This document shows positions 1-7,700 of a stretch of 14,516 bases of DNA, piece by piece. Source of the DNA: an uncultured bacterium (GTDB lineage: Bacteria > Cyanobacteriota > Vampirovibrionia > Gastranaerophilales > Gastranaerophilaceae); the NCBI GenBank assembly GCA_949286405.1, contig CASECH010000124.1, positions 1 to 14,516 on the forward strand. Reading direction: 5' to 3'. The notes beneath the pieces are model-generated. The model did not search any database, was not told where the DNA came from, and saw only the letters and a list, made by a program, of their open reading frames with translations. Position numbers and translations under genes: made by a program. Position 1 is the first letter of the stretch. Each line of letters starts with the position of its first letter.

Positions 1-1764
1 GTTTGAAATTACGCCAGTGCTACGCAAAATTGTTATAAGTAGTGAATTATTTTTTACTTCATATTCAGTAAGCCCTTGAGTAATTATTCCAAATCCTTGT
101 GTACCAACATATCGTTGCATTGGTGCGAAATTTGTTTTAACTTCAATGCCTCTTGTTTTGGGTAAGTGTTTTCGCATATCATAATCAGAATTGAATTCCC
201 TTTTTATAATAGTATTCATATCTTCTGAATATGTTTCTGTAACAGGTGATTTGAGATTAAATTTTACTTGCCATAGTTTGTTTTTTAATTTATTATCCCA
301 ATTTATTTTGAAATTAATTAATTCACCACTTATATCTGTTTGAATATCAAAAAAACTTGTTTTAATTATATTATTTTCAAAAGAGAAAATTTCAGCCTTT
401 TCTCCGATATCGTCTGCCACAGCTCCAAAGTTATAGGTGTCTCCTTCATCTTTAAAGCGGACAAATTCTATCTCAATATCATTATTAATTAATACTTTAC
501 CATTTTTAATTTCAAGTTTAATTTTAGGTTTGGCAGTTGGAGAGTATTTTTGTGTGTATATATCTGTGAAGTCTTCAGTTACAGGAATTTTTTGAGTGTC
601 GTATAAAAGAGAGTTTTCTACTCCGAAATGTTTTGAGATAACTTTATACTCTGGAAGCAGTTCCATACTTTGCATTATTGGTGTTTTGAAATTGTATTTA
701 AGTCTTAATTCTTCAATGATAGTATTTGCTATTTGAATTATTTTTTCATACCTTGTAATGTTTTCTTGATGAACTAAATCTGTAGAGCAACCACAAATTC
801 CGTCATGTGCTTGGTTTTTGAGTAGTAATTTATATGCATATTCAATTATTGAGTTATATCCAGCTCCGTATTTTTTTTGTAATTTATTAGCCTGTTCAAG
901 CAAATATGTACATTTTATGTTGTATTGTTTAAGTTTTAATCTCGCTGAATATGAACCTTGTAAGATGAATGTTTTACTGTTATCTCTTAGTTCATCGTTC
1001 CACTCAAATTGTTTAAAATTGTCTTTTACAAGTTCAAAGTATTCAAACGGGTTAGATAGTTTTATTTCGTAATCATCAAGTAATGAATTTACTTTTTTTA
1101 CTTGTTCTGTAATATCCGGTTCTACTCCTAAATGGTCTGCTCCAATTGGTAGTAGTAGATAATTACCTGATTTTTCTGAGATTTTATCTAAATTTCCTTT
1201 TAGCCATTCAGCTTTTTGTTCTATGGTCATTGGTGCAGAAAATATATCCATAAAATATCCTCGGATAAGATTTACGGTGTTTATGCCATTAAAAGTAAAT
1301 TCTGCAGGAATATCCCCGCATCCTCTCCATACAACACATTTATCAATTCCAAATTTTTTAAATATTTTAGGGATATTTTGGCTATGCCCGAAAGTATCTG
1401 CGAGGTAGCCTATAAAATCTGTACAACCAAAATCTTTTGAAATTCTAAGTCCGATTTCAAGGTTTTTTTCAAAAACAGTTTTATCTGTTAAAAATTCATC
1501 GACAAGTGTATAGCATGGTCCAATGTACAATTTTTTTTCAGAAATTAATTTTCTAATAATAGGTTCTTTTTCAGGTCTAATTTCCAAGTAGTCTAATAGT
1601 GCACTTACTTGTCCGTCAAAGTAAAATGACGGAATTTTATTACTTTCAAGCATATCTAAGACATTATCAAAAACTCTCAAAAGTCTTAATCTAAATACTT
1701 CAAATTCTCTATACCATTCTCTGTCCCAGTGAGTGTGTAAATATGCTATAACTTGCTTTTTCAT
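1..1764 (-). CDS. GH38 alpha-mannosidase, C-terminus cut by window edge
   Basis: Glycoside hydrolase family 38 enzymes are retaining, zinc-dependent alpha-mannosidases. The 588 residues visible here contain the family's landmarks: HTHWDREWY at residues 10-18, LADTFGHSQ at 121-129 and QAHDGICGCS at 318-327. By family knowledge the metal ligands would be H12, D14, D123 and H320, with D123 as nucleophile, and all are present. The HTHWDREWY form resembles bacterial mannosylglycerate hydrolase (MngB) and related enzymes more than Golgi mannosidase II, but the substrate cannot be read from sequence. MngB-type proteins are near 880 residues, so about a third is missing at the left edge; no stop codon is seen. 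No signal peptide, so probably cytoplasmic and dependent on an imported sugar or glycan. ATG at 1764 is preceded by TGC-TAAAAA-TAAGAT rather than a Shine-Dalgarno. Family assignment is very secure. Confidence 0.93.
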   Translation of the reverse strand, partial: MKKQVIAYLHTHWDREWYREFEVFRLRLLRVFDNVLDMLESNKIPSFYFDGQVSALLDYLEIRPEKEPIIRKLISEKKLYIGPCYTLVDEFLTDKTVFEKNLEIGLRISKDFGCTDFIGYLADTFGHSQNIPKIFKKFGIDKCVVWRGCGDIPAEFTFNGINTVNLIRGYFMDIFSAPMTIEQKAEWLKGNLDKISEKSGNYLLLPIGADHLGVEPDITEQVKKVNSLLDDYEIKLSNPFEYFELVKDNFKQFEWNDELRDNSKTFILQGSYSARLKLKQYNIKCTYLLEQANKLQKKYGAGYNSIIEYAYKLLLKNQAHDGICGCSTDLVHQENITRYEKIIQIANTIIEELRLKYNFKTPIMQSMELLPEYKVISKHFGVENSLLYDTQKIPVTEDFTDIYTQKYSPTAKPKIKLEIKNGKVLINNDIEIEFVRFKDEGDTYNFGAVADDIGEKAEIFSFENNIIKTSFFDIQTDISGELINFKINWDNKLKNKLWQVKFNLKSPVTETYSEDMNTIIKREFNSDYDMRKHLPKTRGIEVKTNFAPMQRYVGTQGFGIITQGLTEYEVKNNSLLITILRSTGVISN

Positions 1765-1770
1765 ATCTTA

Positions 1771-1799
1771 TTTTTAGCATATGCTTTTAAAATATGCAA
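1771..1799 (-). promoter_or_regulatory. Possible promoter of GH38 gene, leaderless register
   Basis: Read on the minus strand, TTGCAT (1799-1794), a 17-base spacer ending in TGC, then TAAAAA (1776-1771) and six bases to ATG. The -10 match is weak (4 of 6, final T missing), but the TGC and the six-base distance are the same as at metF. No Shine-Dalgarno is present. Confidence 0.35.
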
Positions 1800-1914
1800 A
1801 ATTTTTACAAATTTATAAATTATCTTTTCTTATTGTCTTACTTGGGAATGTGCATACTTACAAATCTTTTTATTCTTGCACTATAGAGCAATTTATTTGT
1901 AAGGGGTTGTATTT

Positions 1915-2745
1915 ATGAAAAAATTTTTACTGTTAGTTTTGGGATTGTTAGTTTTTATGCCTAGTGTAGATGCCGCAATTATAAGACGAGTTGTTGCTCC
2001 TGCTTATTCTCCTTATAATTACAGTTATGGAACTAATTCTTTCGGTTATGGCACGACTTATCCTAGGGTTTATTACAACAATTATAGCGGAAACTATTAT
2101 AACAATAATGGCTACTATAATCAGCCAGTAAGAAGATATTATCGACCTTACAATTATAATTATCGATATAGAAGACCAAATATAATTTTTAGAAAATCAG
2201 ATAAATATATTGATACTTCTGTAAAAAATGTAGCATATAAATCTGATTTGAACGGGATAGACTTAAATAAACTATCAAGAATTGAAGGAAAGATTTTGGG
2301 TCGAAATTATGCATATGATACTCCACAGTCAAGAATAGAAAGAATTGAAACTAAAATGTTTGGAGCAAATCAATCAGGTAATTATAAAGATAGATTTGCA
2401 ACTATAGAAAAAGCTTCAAAAGAGTATAAAGCATATTCAGCATATCAAACTTCACCTTATGAGCCTTGCTATCAAAATCAAAATTCTCAGCAATATTATA
2501 CTCCACCAATTGTTTCAGGAAGTGGTTTTAGAAGTATGATCGGAAGTCTTGGTAATTACATGTTTGGAGGTTACCCTACAGGTTTTACTCCTCAAATGGA
2601 TCCTGCATATATGGATTATTTTGAAGCTGAAAGAGCAATGCAAGGTACAGGTTCAGGTGAAAGTGTTGATATTAGAACAAACAGAGGTTACTATAAACGT
2701 GATACCCAAAGATCAACTGGCATGGGAGTTACACTTCTGGATTAG
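1915..2745 (+). CDS. Secreted Tyr/Asn-rich protein with short IE-repeat motif
   Basis: I do not recognise a characterised family. Residues 1-20 form a typical Sec signal peptide (MKKF, a hydrophobic core, then VDA before the likely cleavage), so the protein is exported. Residues 27-90 are extremely rich in Tyr, Asn and Arg and low in complexity, probably disordered or surface-adhesive. Residues 120-170 hold a repeat of about 20 residues: LSRIEGKILG, then IERIETKMFG, then a partial FATIEKASKE, each of the first two followed by a linker ending in Arg. The C-terminus (200-276) is Gly-rich. A single Cys (185) argues against disulfide architecture. Ribosome binding site AAGGGG lies eight bases before ATG. 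It is divergent from GH38 across 150 bases; a TATAGA at 1882-1887 might be its -10 box, without a good -35. The next gene is flagellar, but a 104-base gap with its own candidate promoter makes co-transcription uncertain. Confidence 0.85.
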   Translation: MKKFLLLVLGLLVFMPSVDAAIIRRVVAPAYSPYNYSYGTNSFGYGTTYPRVYYNNYSGNYYNNNGYYNQPVRRYYRPYNYNYRYRRPNIIFRKSDKYIDTSVKNVAYKSDLNGIDLNKLSRIEGKILGRNYAYDTPQSRIERIETKMFGANQSGNYKDRFATIEKASKEYKAYSAYQTSPYEPCYQNQNSQQYYTPPIVSGSGFRSMIGSLGNYMFGGYPTGFTPQMDPAYMDYFEAERAMQGTGSGESVDIRTNRGYYKRDTQRSTGMGVTLLD

Positions 2746-2799
2746 AATATGTTGACTTTTTTAGAAAATTAATTAAATCAATATCATACATTTAGATGT

Positions 2800-2827
2800 T
2801 TGTAGAACTTTCTCAATAGGTGATAAT
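2800..2827 (+). promoter_or_regulatory. Candidate promoter of the fliJ operon
   Basis: TTGTAG (2800-2805), a 16-base spacer and GATAAT (2822-2827). The -10 matches TATAAT at 5 of 6 positions; the -35 is weak. The overlapping GGTGATAA (2819-2826) matches 6 of 8 bases of the sigma-28 -10 element, but no TAAA element stands at the right distance upstream. If this is the promoter, translation must begin at ATG 2850 rather than GTG 2820. Confidence 0.35.
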
Positions 2828-2849
2828 AATTACGAGAGAAAGTAGACAA

Positions 2850-3347
2850 ATGCCATTCAGATACCGTTTGCAAAAAGTTCTGGATTTCAGAATCCGAAAA
2901 AAAGAAGAACAATTACAAGTTGTTCAAAAAGCTCAAGAGGCTGTATATATAGCCGAAGAAAATATTAGAAAAAATGAACAAGAAATTCAAGAAACAAAAA
3001 TGCATATGCGTCAAGCTGATCCAATGATGTATGATACATACGATAAATACCTCATTCATCTTTGGGAAAAGGCTGATCAACTTGAGTTAATACGTCAAGA
3101 AGCTCAAAAAAAACTTGATGAAGAAAAACAAAAACTAGTTGTGTTAGAACAAGCTGTTAAGGTTTTGGAAAAACACAAAGAAAAAAATAAAGAAGCCTAT
3201 ATTGCAGAAGAAAAAGCTGCAGAATTAAAAAGATATTCAGAACTCGGTGTTACAAGATTTTTTCACCAATCACTTGAAAGAAAAGAAGAAGAGGAAGCTG
3301 AAATCTTGAAACAGTTAGAAGAATTAGATAAATTGGAGGGTAACTAA
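2850..3347 (+). CDS. fliJ: Flagellar export protein FliJ
   Basis: FliJ is the small coiled-coil stalk of the flagellar type III export ATPase complex. It couples FliI to FlhA and helps recycle export chaperones at the cytoplasmic face of the basal body. The 165-residue product starts MPFRYRLQKVLDFR, the usual FliJ opening, and is then almost entirely charged helix rich in Glu, Lys and Gln with heptad character. Typical FliJ is about 145 residues, so the length fits. I chose ATG 2850 over the in-frame GTG at 2820. ATG is preceded by GAGAGAAAG at usable spacing, the family N-terminus begins there, and the GTG lies inside a candidate promoter. The fliK-like gene starts four bases after the stop. 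FliI, usually just upstream, is not here. FliJ sequences are poorly conserved, so context adds to the call. Confidence 0.82.
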   Translation: MPFRYRLQKVLDFRIRKKEEQLQVVQKAQEAVYIAEENIRKNEQEIQETKMHMRQADPMMYDTYDKYLIHLWEKADQLELIRQEAQKKLDEEKQKLVVLEQAVKVLEKHKEKNKEAYIAEEKAAELKRYSELGVTRFFHQSLERKEEEEAEILKQLEELDKLEGN

Positions 3348-3351
3348 AAGT

Positions 3352-4224
3352 ATGAATGTAGGATCAAGCTCATCAGCAACAGCAACAGCGGACGTAAGTT
3401 CTTCTTCTAATACATCTCAAGCTAAATCAACTTCATCTTCTAAAAAAACAGAAGAGTCTTCTTTTGATAAAGAGCTTAAGTCCGCAGAAAATTCAAAAGA
3501 GCAAGAAAAAGTTTCTGCTAATGAATCAGAAAAATCGTCCTCTGATAAAAAAGCTTCAGAAAAAGGTGAAGATAAAAATGCTCAAGAAGACGATTTGATG
3601 TATAATTTAAATGGTTCTGTTAATTTTACGGATTTTAAATATCATAATGAAAGTCAGAATTTATTGACTAAAAATATACAGGAACTACTTAATACAAAAA
3701 ATTTAATTTCTGCTAACAACATGTATTTCGATAGTGTTGATTCAGATTTTAGTGGACTTAAGGCTTCAATATCATATACAGATAATTCCATGAAAATGAC
3801 AGATGGAGATGCATTGTTTTTTTCAGATTTAGTTAAGAATTCAGAGAATATGTCAATGCAAAGTATTGCACAGCAAATACAGCAAGCAACAGAACAAAGT
3901 GTTGAAAAAGCTCAAAAAAGTGCCCAAGTGTCATCAGTATTGATGGAAAAATTAAGCGAATCTATGAAAACAAATCAAGCTTTTAGAATTGACTTTGATA
4001 AAGATGTTTCAGTAGTGTTAAAAGTCAATAAAGATGGTAGTCTTATGGCCAACTTTATTCCAGGAGATAAGGCTGTTGAGCAATATTTGAAAAATAATAT
4101 TTCGTTTTTAAGACAAAGATTTGATGAACAAAACTTGCCATACAGTGATTTGAATTATAGTAATTCAAGACAGCAACAACAGGAAGAACAACGTAGAAGA
4201 AATAATAATAAGGAGAATAAGTAA
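3352..4224 (+). CDS. fliK: FliK-like flagellar hook-length control protein
   Basis: FliK is exported during hook assembly, measures hook length, and makes FlhB switch export from rod/hook to filament substrates. This 290-residue protein has the FliK layout. Residues 1-80 are a disordered Ser/Lys/Glu-rich segment, residues 80-200 are weakly conserved, and residues about 205-272 resemble the C-terminal switch domain. That domain contains FRIDFDKDVSVVLKVNKDGS, followed by a hydrophobic strand and a helix of the type LKNNISFLRQRFDEQNLP. A Gln/Arg/Asn-rich tail (273-290) is also typical. It is short for FliK (usually 350-500), and the 'P.eLG' motif of the family reads DKDVS here. GGAGGG, 11 bases before ATG and overlapping the fliJ end, is the ribosome binding site. 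Position between fliJ and a hook/rod gene supports the call. No signal peptide, as expected for a flagellar export substrate. Confidence 0.7.
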   Translation: MNVGSSSSATATADVSSSSNTSQAKSTSSSKKTEESSFDKELKSAENSKEQEKVSANESEKSSSDKKASEKGEDKNAQEDDLMYNLNGSVNFTDFKYHNESQNLLTKNIQELLNTKNLISANNMYFDSVDSDFSGLKASISYTDNSMKMTDGDALFFSDLVKNSENMSMQSIAQQIQQATEQSVEKAQKSAQVSSVLMEKLSESMKTNQAFRIDFDKDVSVVLKVNKDGSLMANFIPGDKAVEQYLKNNISFLRQRFDEQNLPYSDLNYSNSRQQQQEEQRRRNNNKENK

Positions 4225-4226
4225 TT

Positions 4227-5063
4227 ATGAATGATTCTTATATTACTGCTCTAAATACTCAAAAATCAACACAAAACTGGATGGATGTTATTGCAGATAA
4301 CATGACCAATATATATACACCAGGTTTTAGAGAAAAACAAGTTAATTTCAAAACTTTTTTAGGTGGTGCTATCGCTGAAGATTATGATAAGAAAACAGGT
4401 CAAGGTAAATCTACTCCTGGTACTTCTAATGAAAATTTATTTTTAGAAGGAAAAGGGTTCTTTCTTGTGAAAAATGCAGATGGTAAAAGTATTTATACAA
4501 GATTAGGAGAATTTACTTTTGATAAGGAAGGTGTCTACCGTGATAAAAGTGGTAATACTGTGCAAGGTTATATTTTGAATGATAAAGGTGAAATTATGCA
4601 AGGCACTAAATCAATTACTTCTGACCTTTATCAACAAACTGCAATGAAAGGTGGAGCTTTAGATATTCCGACTACAAATATTAAAATGTGGATTGATCCT
4701 AATAACGGCAAGTATTTAGGAAAGTATGATGATTATGAAATTAAAGGTGACGGTACAATATATGGTAAAGCAGATGGTGGAAAGCGTTCTGTACCGTTGT
4801 ATCGAATTACTACAAGAAATTTCCATAATGCTGCTGCTTTGTATGAATTTAAAGATGGTCAATTTTTGGAAACTGAAGAATCCGGTAAGCCTGTATTAGG
4901 TTACGGTGAAATTCGTTCAGGACTTTTAGAGATGTCTAATGCTGATTTTAAAGGAAATATTTCATATTTCCAAATGGCAAAATTACAAATGGAAATTTCA
5001 AATAAACTAATTTCTTCAAACAAAGAATTACTTGAAGAAGCTTTGAGACTTGTTGGTAACTAA
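4227..5063 (+). CDS. Flagellar hook/rod protein (FlgE/FlgF/FlgG family)
   Basis: Axial protein of the flagellar rod or hook. The N-terminal signature is clear: MDVIADNMTNIYTPGFREKQ (residues 19-38) corresponds to the family's 'NNIANvnTpGFK' motif. ENLFLEGKGFFLVKNADG (69-86) and YTRLGEFTFDKEG (90-102) form the conserved FlgE/F/G core, followed by GNTVQGY (109-115), closest to FlgE. The C-terminus, GEIRSGLLEMSNADFKG (227-243) then a long helix, matches the 'G.LE.SNVd' assembly motif. At 278 residues it has FlgF/FlgG length and is far shorter than usual FlgE; gene order after a fliK-like gene favours a hook role. Which axial protein it is remains open. AGGAG lies 11 bases before ATG, and the gene begins three bases after the fliK-like stop. 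It is the last gene before a strong terminator; flgD, often between fliK and flgE, is absent. Confidence 0.88.
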   Translation: MNDSYITALNTQKSTQNWMDVIADNMTNIYTPGFREKQVNFKTFLGGAIAEDYDKKTGQGKSTPGTSNENLFLEGKGFFLVKNADGKSIYTRLGEFTFDKEGVYRDKSGNTVQGYILNDKGEIMQGTKSITSDLYQQTAMKGGALDIPTTNIKMWIDPNNGKYLGKYDDYEIKGDGTIYGKADGGKRSVPLYRITTRNFHNAAALYEFKDGQFLETEESGKPVLGYGEIRSGLLEMSNADFKGNISYFQMAKLQMEISNKLISSNKELLEEALRLVGN

Positions 5064-5100
5064 TAAAAATGTTTTTGTGTATACATTAAACTCCATTTTG

Positions 5101-5127
5101 AAAAGGGACAAAGATCCCTTTTTTATT
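5101..5127 (+). terminator. Rho-independent terminator of the fliJ-fliK-hook operon
   Basis: AAAAGGGA, a six-base loop CAAAGA, then TCCCTTTT and further T residues: an eight-pair stem with a run of T after it, 38 bases past the hook/rod stop. On the minus strand the same stem is followed by TTTT, so it may also terminate the convergent TOPRIM gene. Confidence 0.88.
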
Positions 5128-5136
5128 TAGATTTAA

Positions 5137-6135
5137 TTATTGAAAACTAGTTTTTTTGTTGTTATTGATTAAGATTTTTAGTTCAGATATTATTTCATTA
5201 ATTTCTTCTGATGTATCTTCAGATGATTTTATATTGAGTTTTACCAGTTCTGCAAATTCTGCTTTTTTAAATTCATGCAGACCTCTATGTTTGAAGAAAT
5301 CTTCTAAAAATTCAACTTTACGAGTATAGCTTTCAAGATTTTCAATAGGAGCAATCGAAATATTTTTTGTCGCATAGTTAAGTGTTTTTATAACAAGATT
5401 ATTTGGTAGTAAATCTTCAAATTCTCCACATTTCAGTAAATGAATTTTATCTATATCTCTTAATTTGGGTTTAATTTCCTCAAGATTTTCTTTTGCATCA
5501 TTATCAAGAAGTACAAATATTGGTAGTTTTAGATTTTGTACGAATTTGTAGAAATATTTTACGACTTGATTTTTCCCGCCTGCTGAAATAATATATATTC
5601 CATTTTTTGTAAAATCGTAGTTATATAACTTAGCAAATTCCGGTAATAGAATTTCTTCTGTTATTCCTTCGCAAAGTAATATTATTTTTATTGGGTAAAG
5701 AGAATTATTTATATTTTCTTTTTTATCTAAATTTTTAAGCCATACTAGGTTTTGTGGAATATTATCTCCTAAAAGATTTATAAAGGCTTTATAATTAATT
5801 TTATTTTGAAGTAAGATGTTAGTATTTTCAGATAGCTCGAATATAGAATTTTCGTAGTCAAAAATTTTTTGGTTAATTGTAAAGTCTTGTTCTAAATTTA
5901 GATTTAATTTTTCCAGTGAGTAATTAATTATTTGTTCTGCTAAATTTTTTATGGAATTGTAGTTTAACTTTTCTAGTTCTGTTTTTTTTATTTTGGGGCA
6001 AATTAAATTGTTACTGATAATTTCAGTAAATACCCTTATATATTTCGTTTCAGTATTTTTAAAACGAGTTAGTCTGTCAATTGAAATAATTAGTTGTTCT
6101 TTTGTGAGTGGTTTTATTTTTATATTTTCCAACAT
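5137..6135 (-). CDS. OLD-type TOPRIM domain protein without ATPase
   Basis: A TOPRIM domain occupies about residues 148-240 of this 332-residue product. It has the conserved acidic motif LLCEGITEE (153-161, E156 and E160) and LLDNDA (209-214, D211 and D213), with SAGGK (184-188) between. This pattern is that of the OLD-family nucleases, whose TOPRIM binds Mg and cuts nucleic acid. OLD, GajA and PARIS-type proteins carry an ABC ATPase in front. Here the N-terminal 147 residues are predicted helical, with no Walker A (no GxxxxGK[ST]), so the protein is TOPRIM-only. The stretch HRGLHEFKKAEFAELV (283-298) resembles the tail found after OLD TOPRIMs. No partner ATPase lies next to it. A role in DNA repair or phage defence is inference. 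I chose ATG 6135 over TTG 6153; neither has a good ribosome binding site. Confidence 0.75.
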   Translation of the reverse strand: MLENIKIKPLTKEQLIISIDRLTRFKNTETKYIRVFTEIISNNLICPKIKKTELEKLNYNSIKNLAEQIINYSLEKLNLNLEQDFTINQKIFDYENSIFELSENTNILLQNKINYKAFINLLGDNIPQNLVWLKNLDKKENINNSLYPIKIILLCEGITEEILLPEFAKLYNYDFTKNGIYIISAGGKNQVVKYFYKFVQNLKLPIFVLLDNDAKENLEEIKPKLRDIDKIHLLKCGEFEDLLPNNLVIKTLNYATKNISIAPIENLESYTRKVEFLEDFFKHRGLHEFKKAEFAELVKLNIKSSEDTSEEINEIISELKILINNNKKTSFQ

Positions 6136-6172
6136 ATTTTCTTTGTTTAGCAAAATTTTTTCTTTTTTGTTT

Positions 6173-6181
6173 TGATATAAT
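6173..6181 (+). promoter_or_regulatory. Extended -10 promoter of the peptidase-like gene
   Basis: TGATATAAT is a perfect extended -10 element (TGn plus TATAAT). No convincing -35 is visible, which extended -10 promoters tolerate. The predicted start near 6188 leaves a leader of about 18 bases containing the GGAG ribosome binding site at 6194-6197. Confidence 0.6.
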
Positions 6182-6205
6182 TGGTAAAAATATGGAGTAT
6201 TAATC

Positions 6206-7624
6206 GTGCGGATTAACCCTATTAATTCTCAACTACATAATTATAACATATTTAAATTGTTTAAGGCTAGTGGTAATTTATGTAGCTTTGAATGTGAGTT
6301 ATTACCTGATTCTAAAAATAAAATTAGTGATAATCTATGTGTAGGGATTTCTTTCAATGGTGAAATGAGTTATCCGAGAACAAGTTTTGTATCTCGTGAT
6401 GAAAAAGCAAAATACTCTGATATATTGTCAATTGTTGATAAAGATACACGAAAAAAATTATCTTCTATGTTGAAGTCGGGTCTGTTGTTGAATTCAAATT
6501 CTAATGATAATTCAACTGTACTTGATAATCTTTATAAGATGGCTATGTCCCCAAGAGCAAGGGGATTAGATAGAAAATCTCTTTTAATTGCTACTATAAA
6601 TATTATTGATAATCCTTATAAAATTACTCAATTATTTGGTAACATTCCTGAAGAATATCAAAATCAGGCTGTTAAATTATATTTTAATTCTCATTCTGAA
6701 TTGGATAAAGATAATTTGATTCATCAAAAATTAGCTAAAGATGCTGTTAATATAAACCATTCAGGTACCTGTGTTGCAGCTAGTATAGAATTTAATTTGG
6801 CAAGGCAGACTCCGGCAGAATTTGCAAGATTTGCAGAAGGTCTTTCTTCTCATAAAATGTCTGTTGATAAGACTATTTCTTTAAACAATCTTGCAGATAA
6901 TACACTTGATGCAATGTGGTTGTTAAATGCTTTTGAAATTCCGTATATCGCGAAGAGTTTTGATAAGGCAAAAATTACTTTTAGACCTGATAAAAACTCT
7001 ATATTCAGAGCTCATATTCAAACGATTGATAAGGATCCTCTTGAACGATCTATGATTGATGTTTTGATGCAATCAACATTTATGCAAACAGGTTCTCAGC
7101 AAGCTTATGATTCTTTAACAGATAAAAGAAAGGGTAAATTTAATCTAAGTGATAAAGGGTTAATTGAATTTGAAAAAACATTTACCGAATCTATTGTTGA
7201 GGATAAAAATAAAATTTCTGTTACATATCAAACAGTTGATGATGATGGTCATTTAATCGGGTATGAAACTAATTTTTCAAAAATGAAAGAACAGATTTTA
7301 GAATCTTTAAGGATAGGAGAACCTGTTATTATTGGTTATACTCAAGTTAATGAAAATATGAAAATTATAAATGGGCATGAAATTACAATTATTGGTTTTA
7401 GGTTTGATGACAACGATAAAGTTATGTTTATATGTAATGATACTGATGATAATAATACAGGCCCTTTGGAGTATAATGAGGACTTTTTATTGCCTAAAAT
7501 TCATCATGCCGCTTTGCCAAAGCAAATTGCCGAAAAAGATATGCAAATTGTAGAAAATTGGATTGAAGGACTAAAAACATATAAGGACATTAAGTCTAAA
7601 AATAATTTACTTAAAGATATGTAA
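6206..7624 (+). CDS. Probable papain-fold cysteine peptidase-like protein
   Basis: I do not recognise a named family, but the residues suggest the papain-like fold. HSGTCVAASIEFNLARQ (185-201) looks like the catalytic-Cys helix, with C189. VIIGYTQ (374-380), then NGHEITIIGFRFDDND (389-404), looks like the His strand pair, with H391. FICNDTDDN (408-416) supplies an Asn/Asp (N411 or D412) at the third position. This order, Cys then Gly-His then Asn/Asp after a strand, is shared by C1, C39 and transglutaminase-like enzymes. The 472 residues carry no signal peptide and no membrane segment; residues 1-60 are a non-conserved leader beginning MRINPINSQL. Peptidase, transglutaminase or inactive homologue are all possible. 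Translation starts at GTG 6206, set by GGAG eight bases upstream; no ATG fits better. The nucleotidase follows 76 bases later without a terminator, so the two are probably co-transcribed. Confidence 0.6.
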   Translation: MRINPINSQLHNYNIFKLFKASGNLCSFECELLPDSKNKISDNLCVGISFNGEMSYPRTSFVSRDEKAKYSDILSIVDKDTRKKLSSMLKSGLLLNSNSNDNSTVLDNLYKMAMSPRARGLDRKSLLIATINIIDNPYKITQLFGNIPEEYQNQAVKLYFNSHSELDKDNLIHQKLAKDAVNINHSGTCVAASIEFNLARQTPAEFARFAEGLSSHKMSVDKTISLNNLADNTLDAMWLLNAFEIPYIAKSFDKAKITFRPDKNSIFRAHIQTIDKDPLERSMIDVLMQSTFMQTGSQQAYDSLTDKRKGKFNLSDKGLIEFEKTFTESIVEDKNKISVTYQTVDDDGHLIGYETNFSKMKEQILESLRIGEPVIIGYTQVNENMKIINGHEITIIGFRFDDNDKVMFICNDTDDNNTGPLEYNEDFLLPKIHHAALPKQIAEKDMQIVENWIEGLKTYKDIKSKNNLLKDM

Positions 7625-7700
7625 CATTTTTTCAGATTAAAGCAATTTTTATTTTGATGAGTTTTAAATTTATAGGAAAATACTGAAAAAGGTAAAAAAC

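Noticed and set aside
818..1440. Plus-strand ORFs within the GH38 region
   Set aside because: The minus strand is continuously open through this area and encodes the GH38 catalytic motifs.
1840..1860. Sigma-54 promoter near TTGGGAATGTGCAT
   Set aside because: GG and GC are only six bases apart, whereas sigma-54 needs ten.
2819..2826. Sigma-28 promoter GGTGATAA before fliJ
   Set aside because: The -10 half matches 6 of 8 bases but no TAAA element occurs at the required distance; fliJ and hook genes are also not usually sigma-28 genes.
2820..2849. GTG start giving FliJ ten extra residues
   Set aside because: It has no ribosome binding site, lies within a candidate -10 box, and the conserved FliJ N-terminus begins at ATG 2850.
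6136..6153. TTG 6153 as start of the TOPRIM protein
   Set aside because: ATG six codons later is the commoner start codon, and neither has a Shine-Dalgarno that would favour TTG.
7657..7676. Separate promoter for the nucleotidase (TTGATG and TATAGG)
   Set aside because: The two hexamers are only about 11 bases apart, too close for a sigma-70 promoter; read-through from the upstream gene is simpler.
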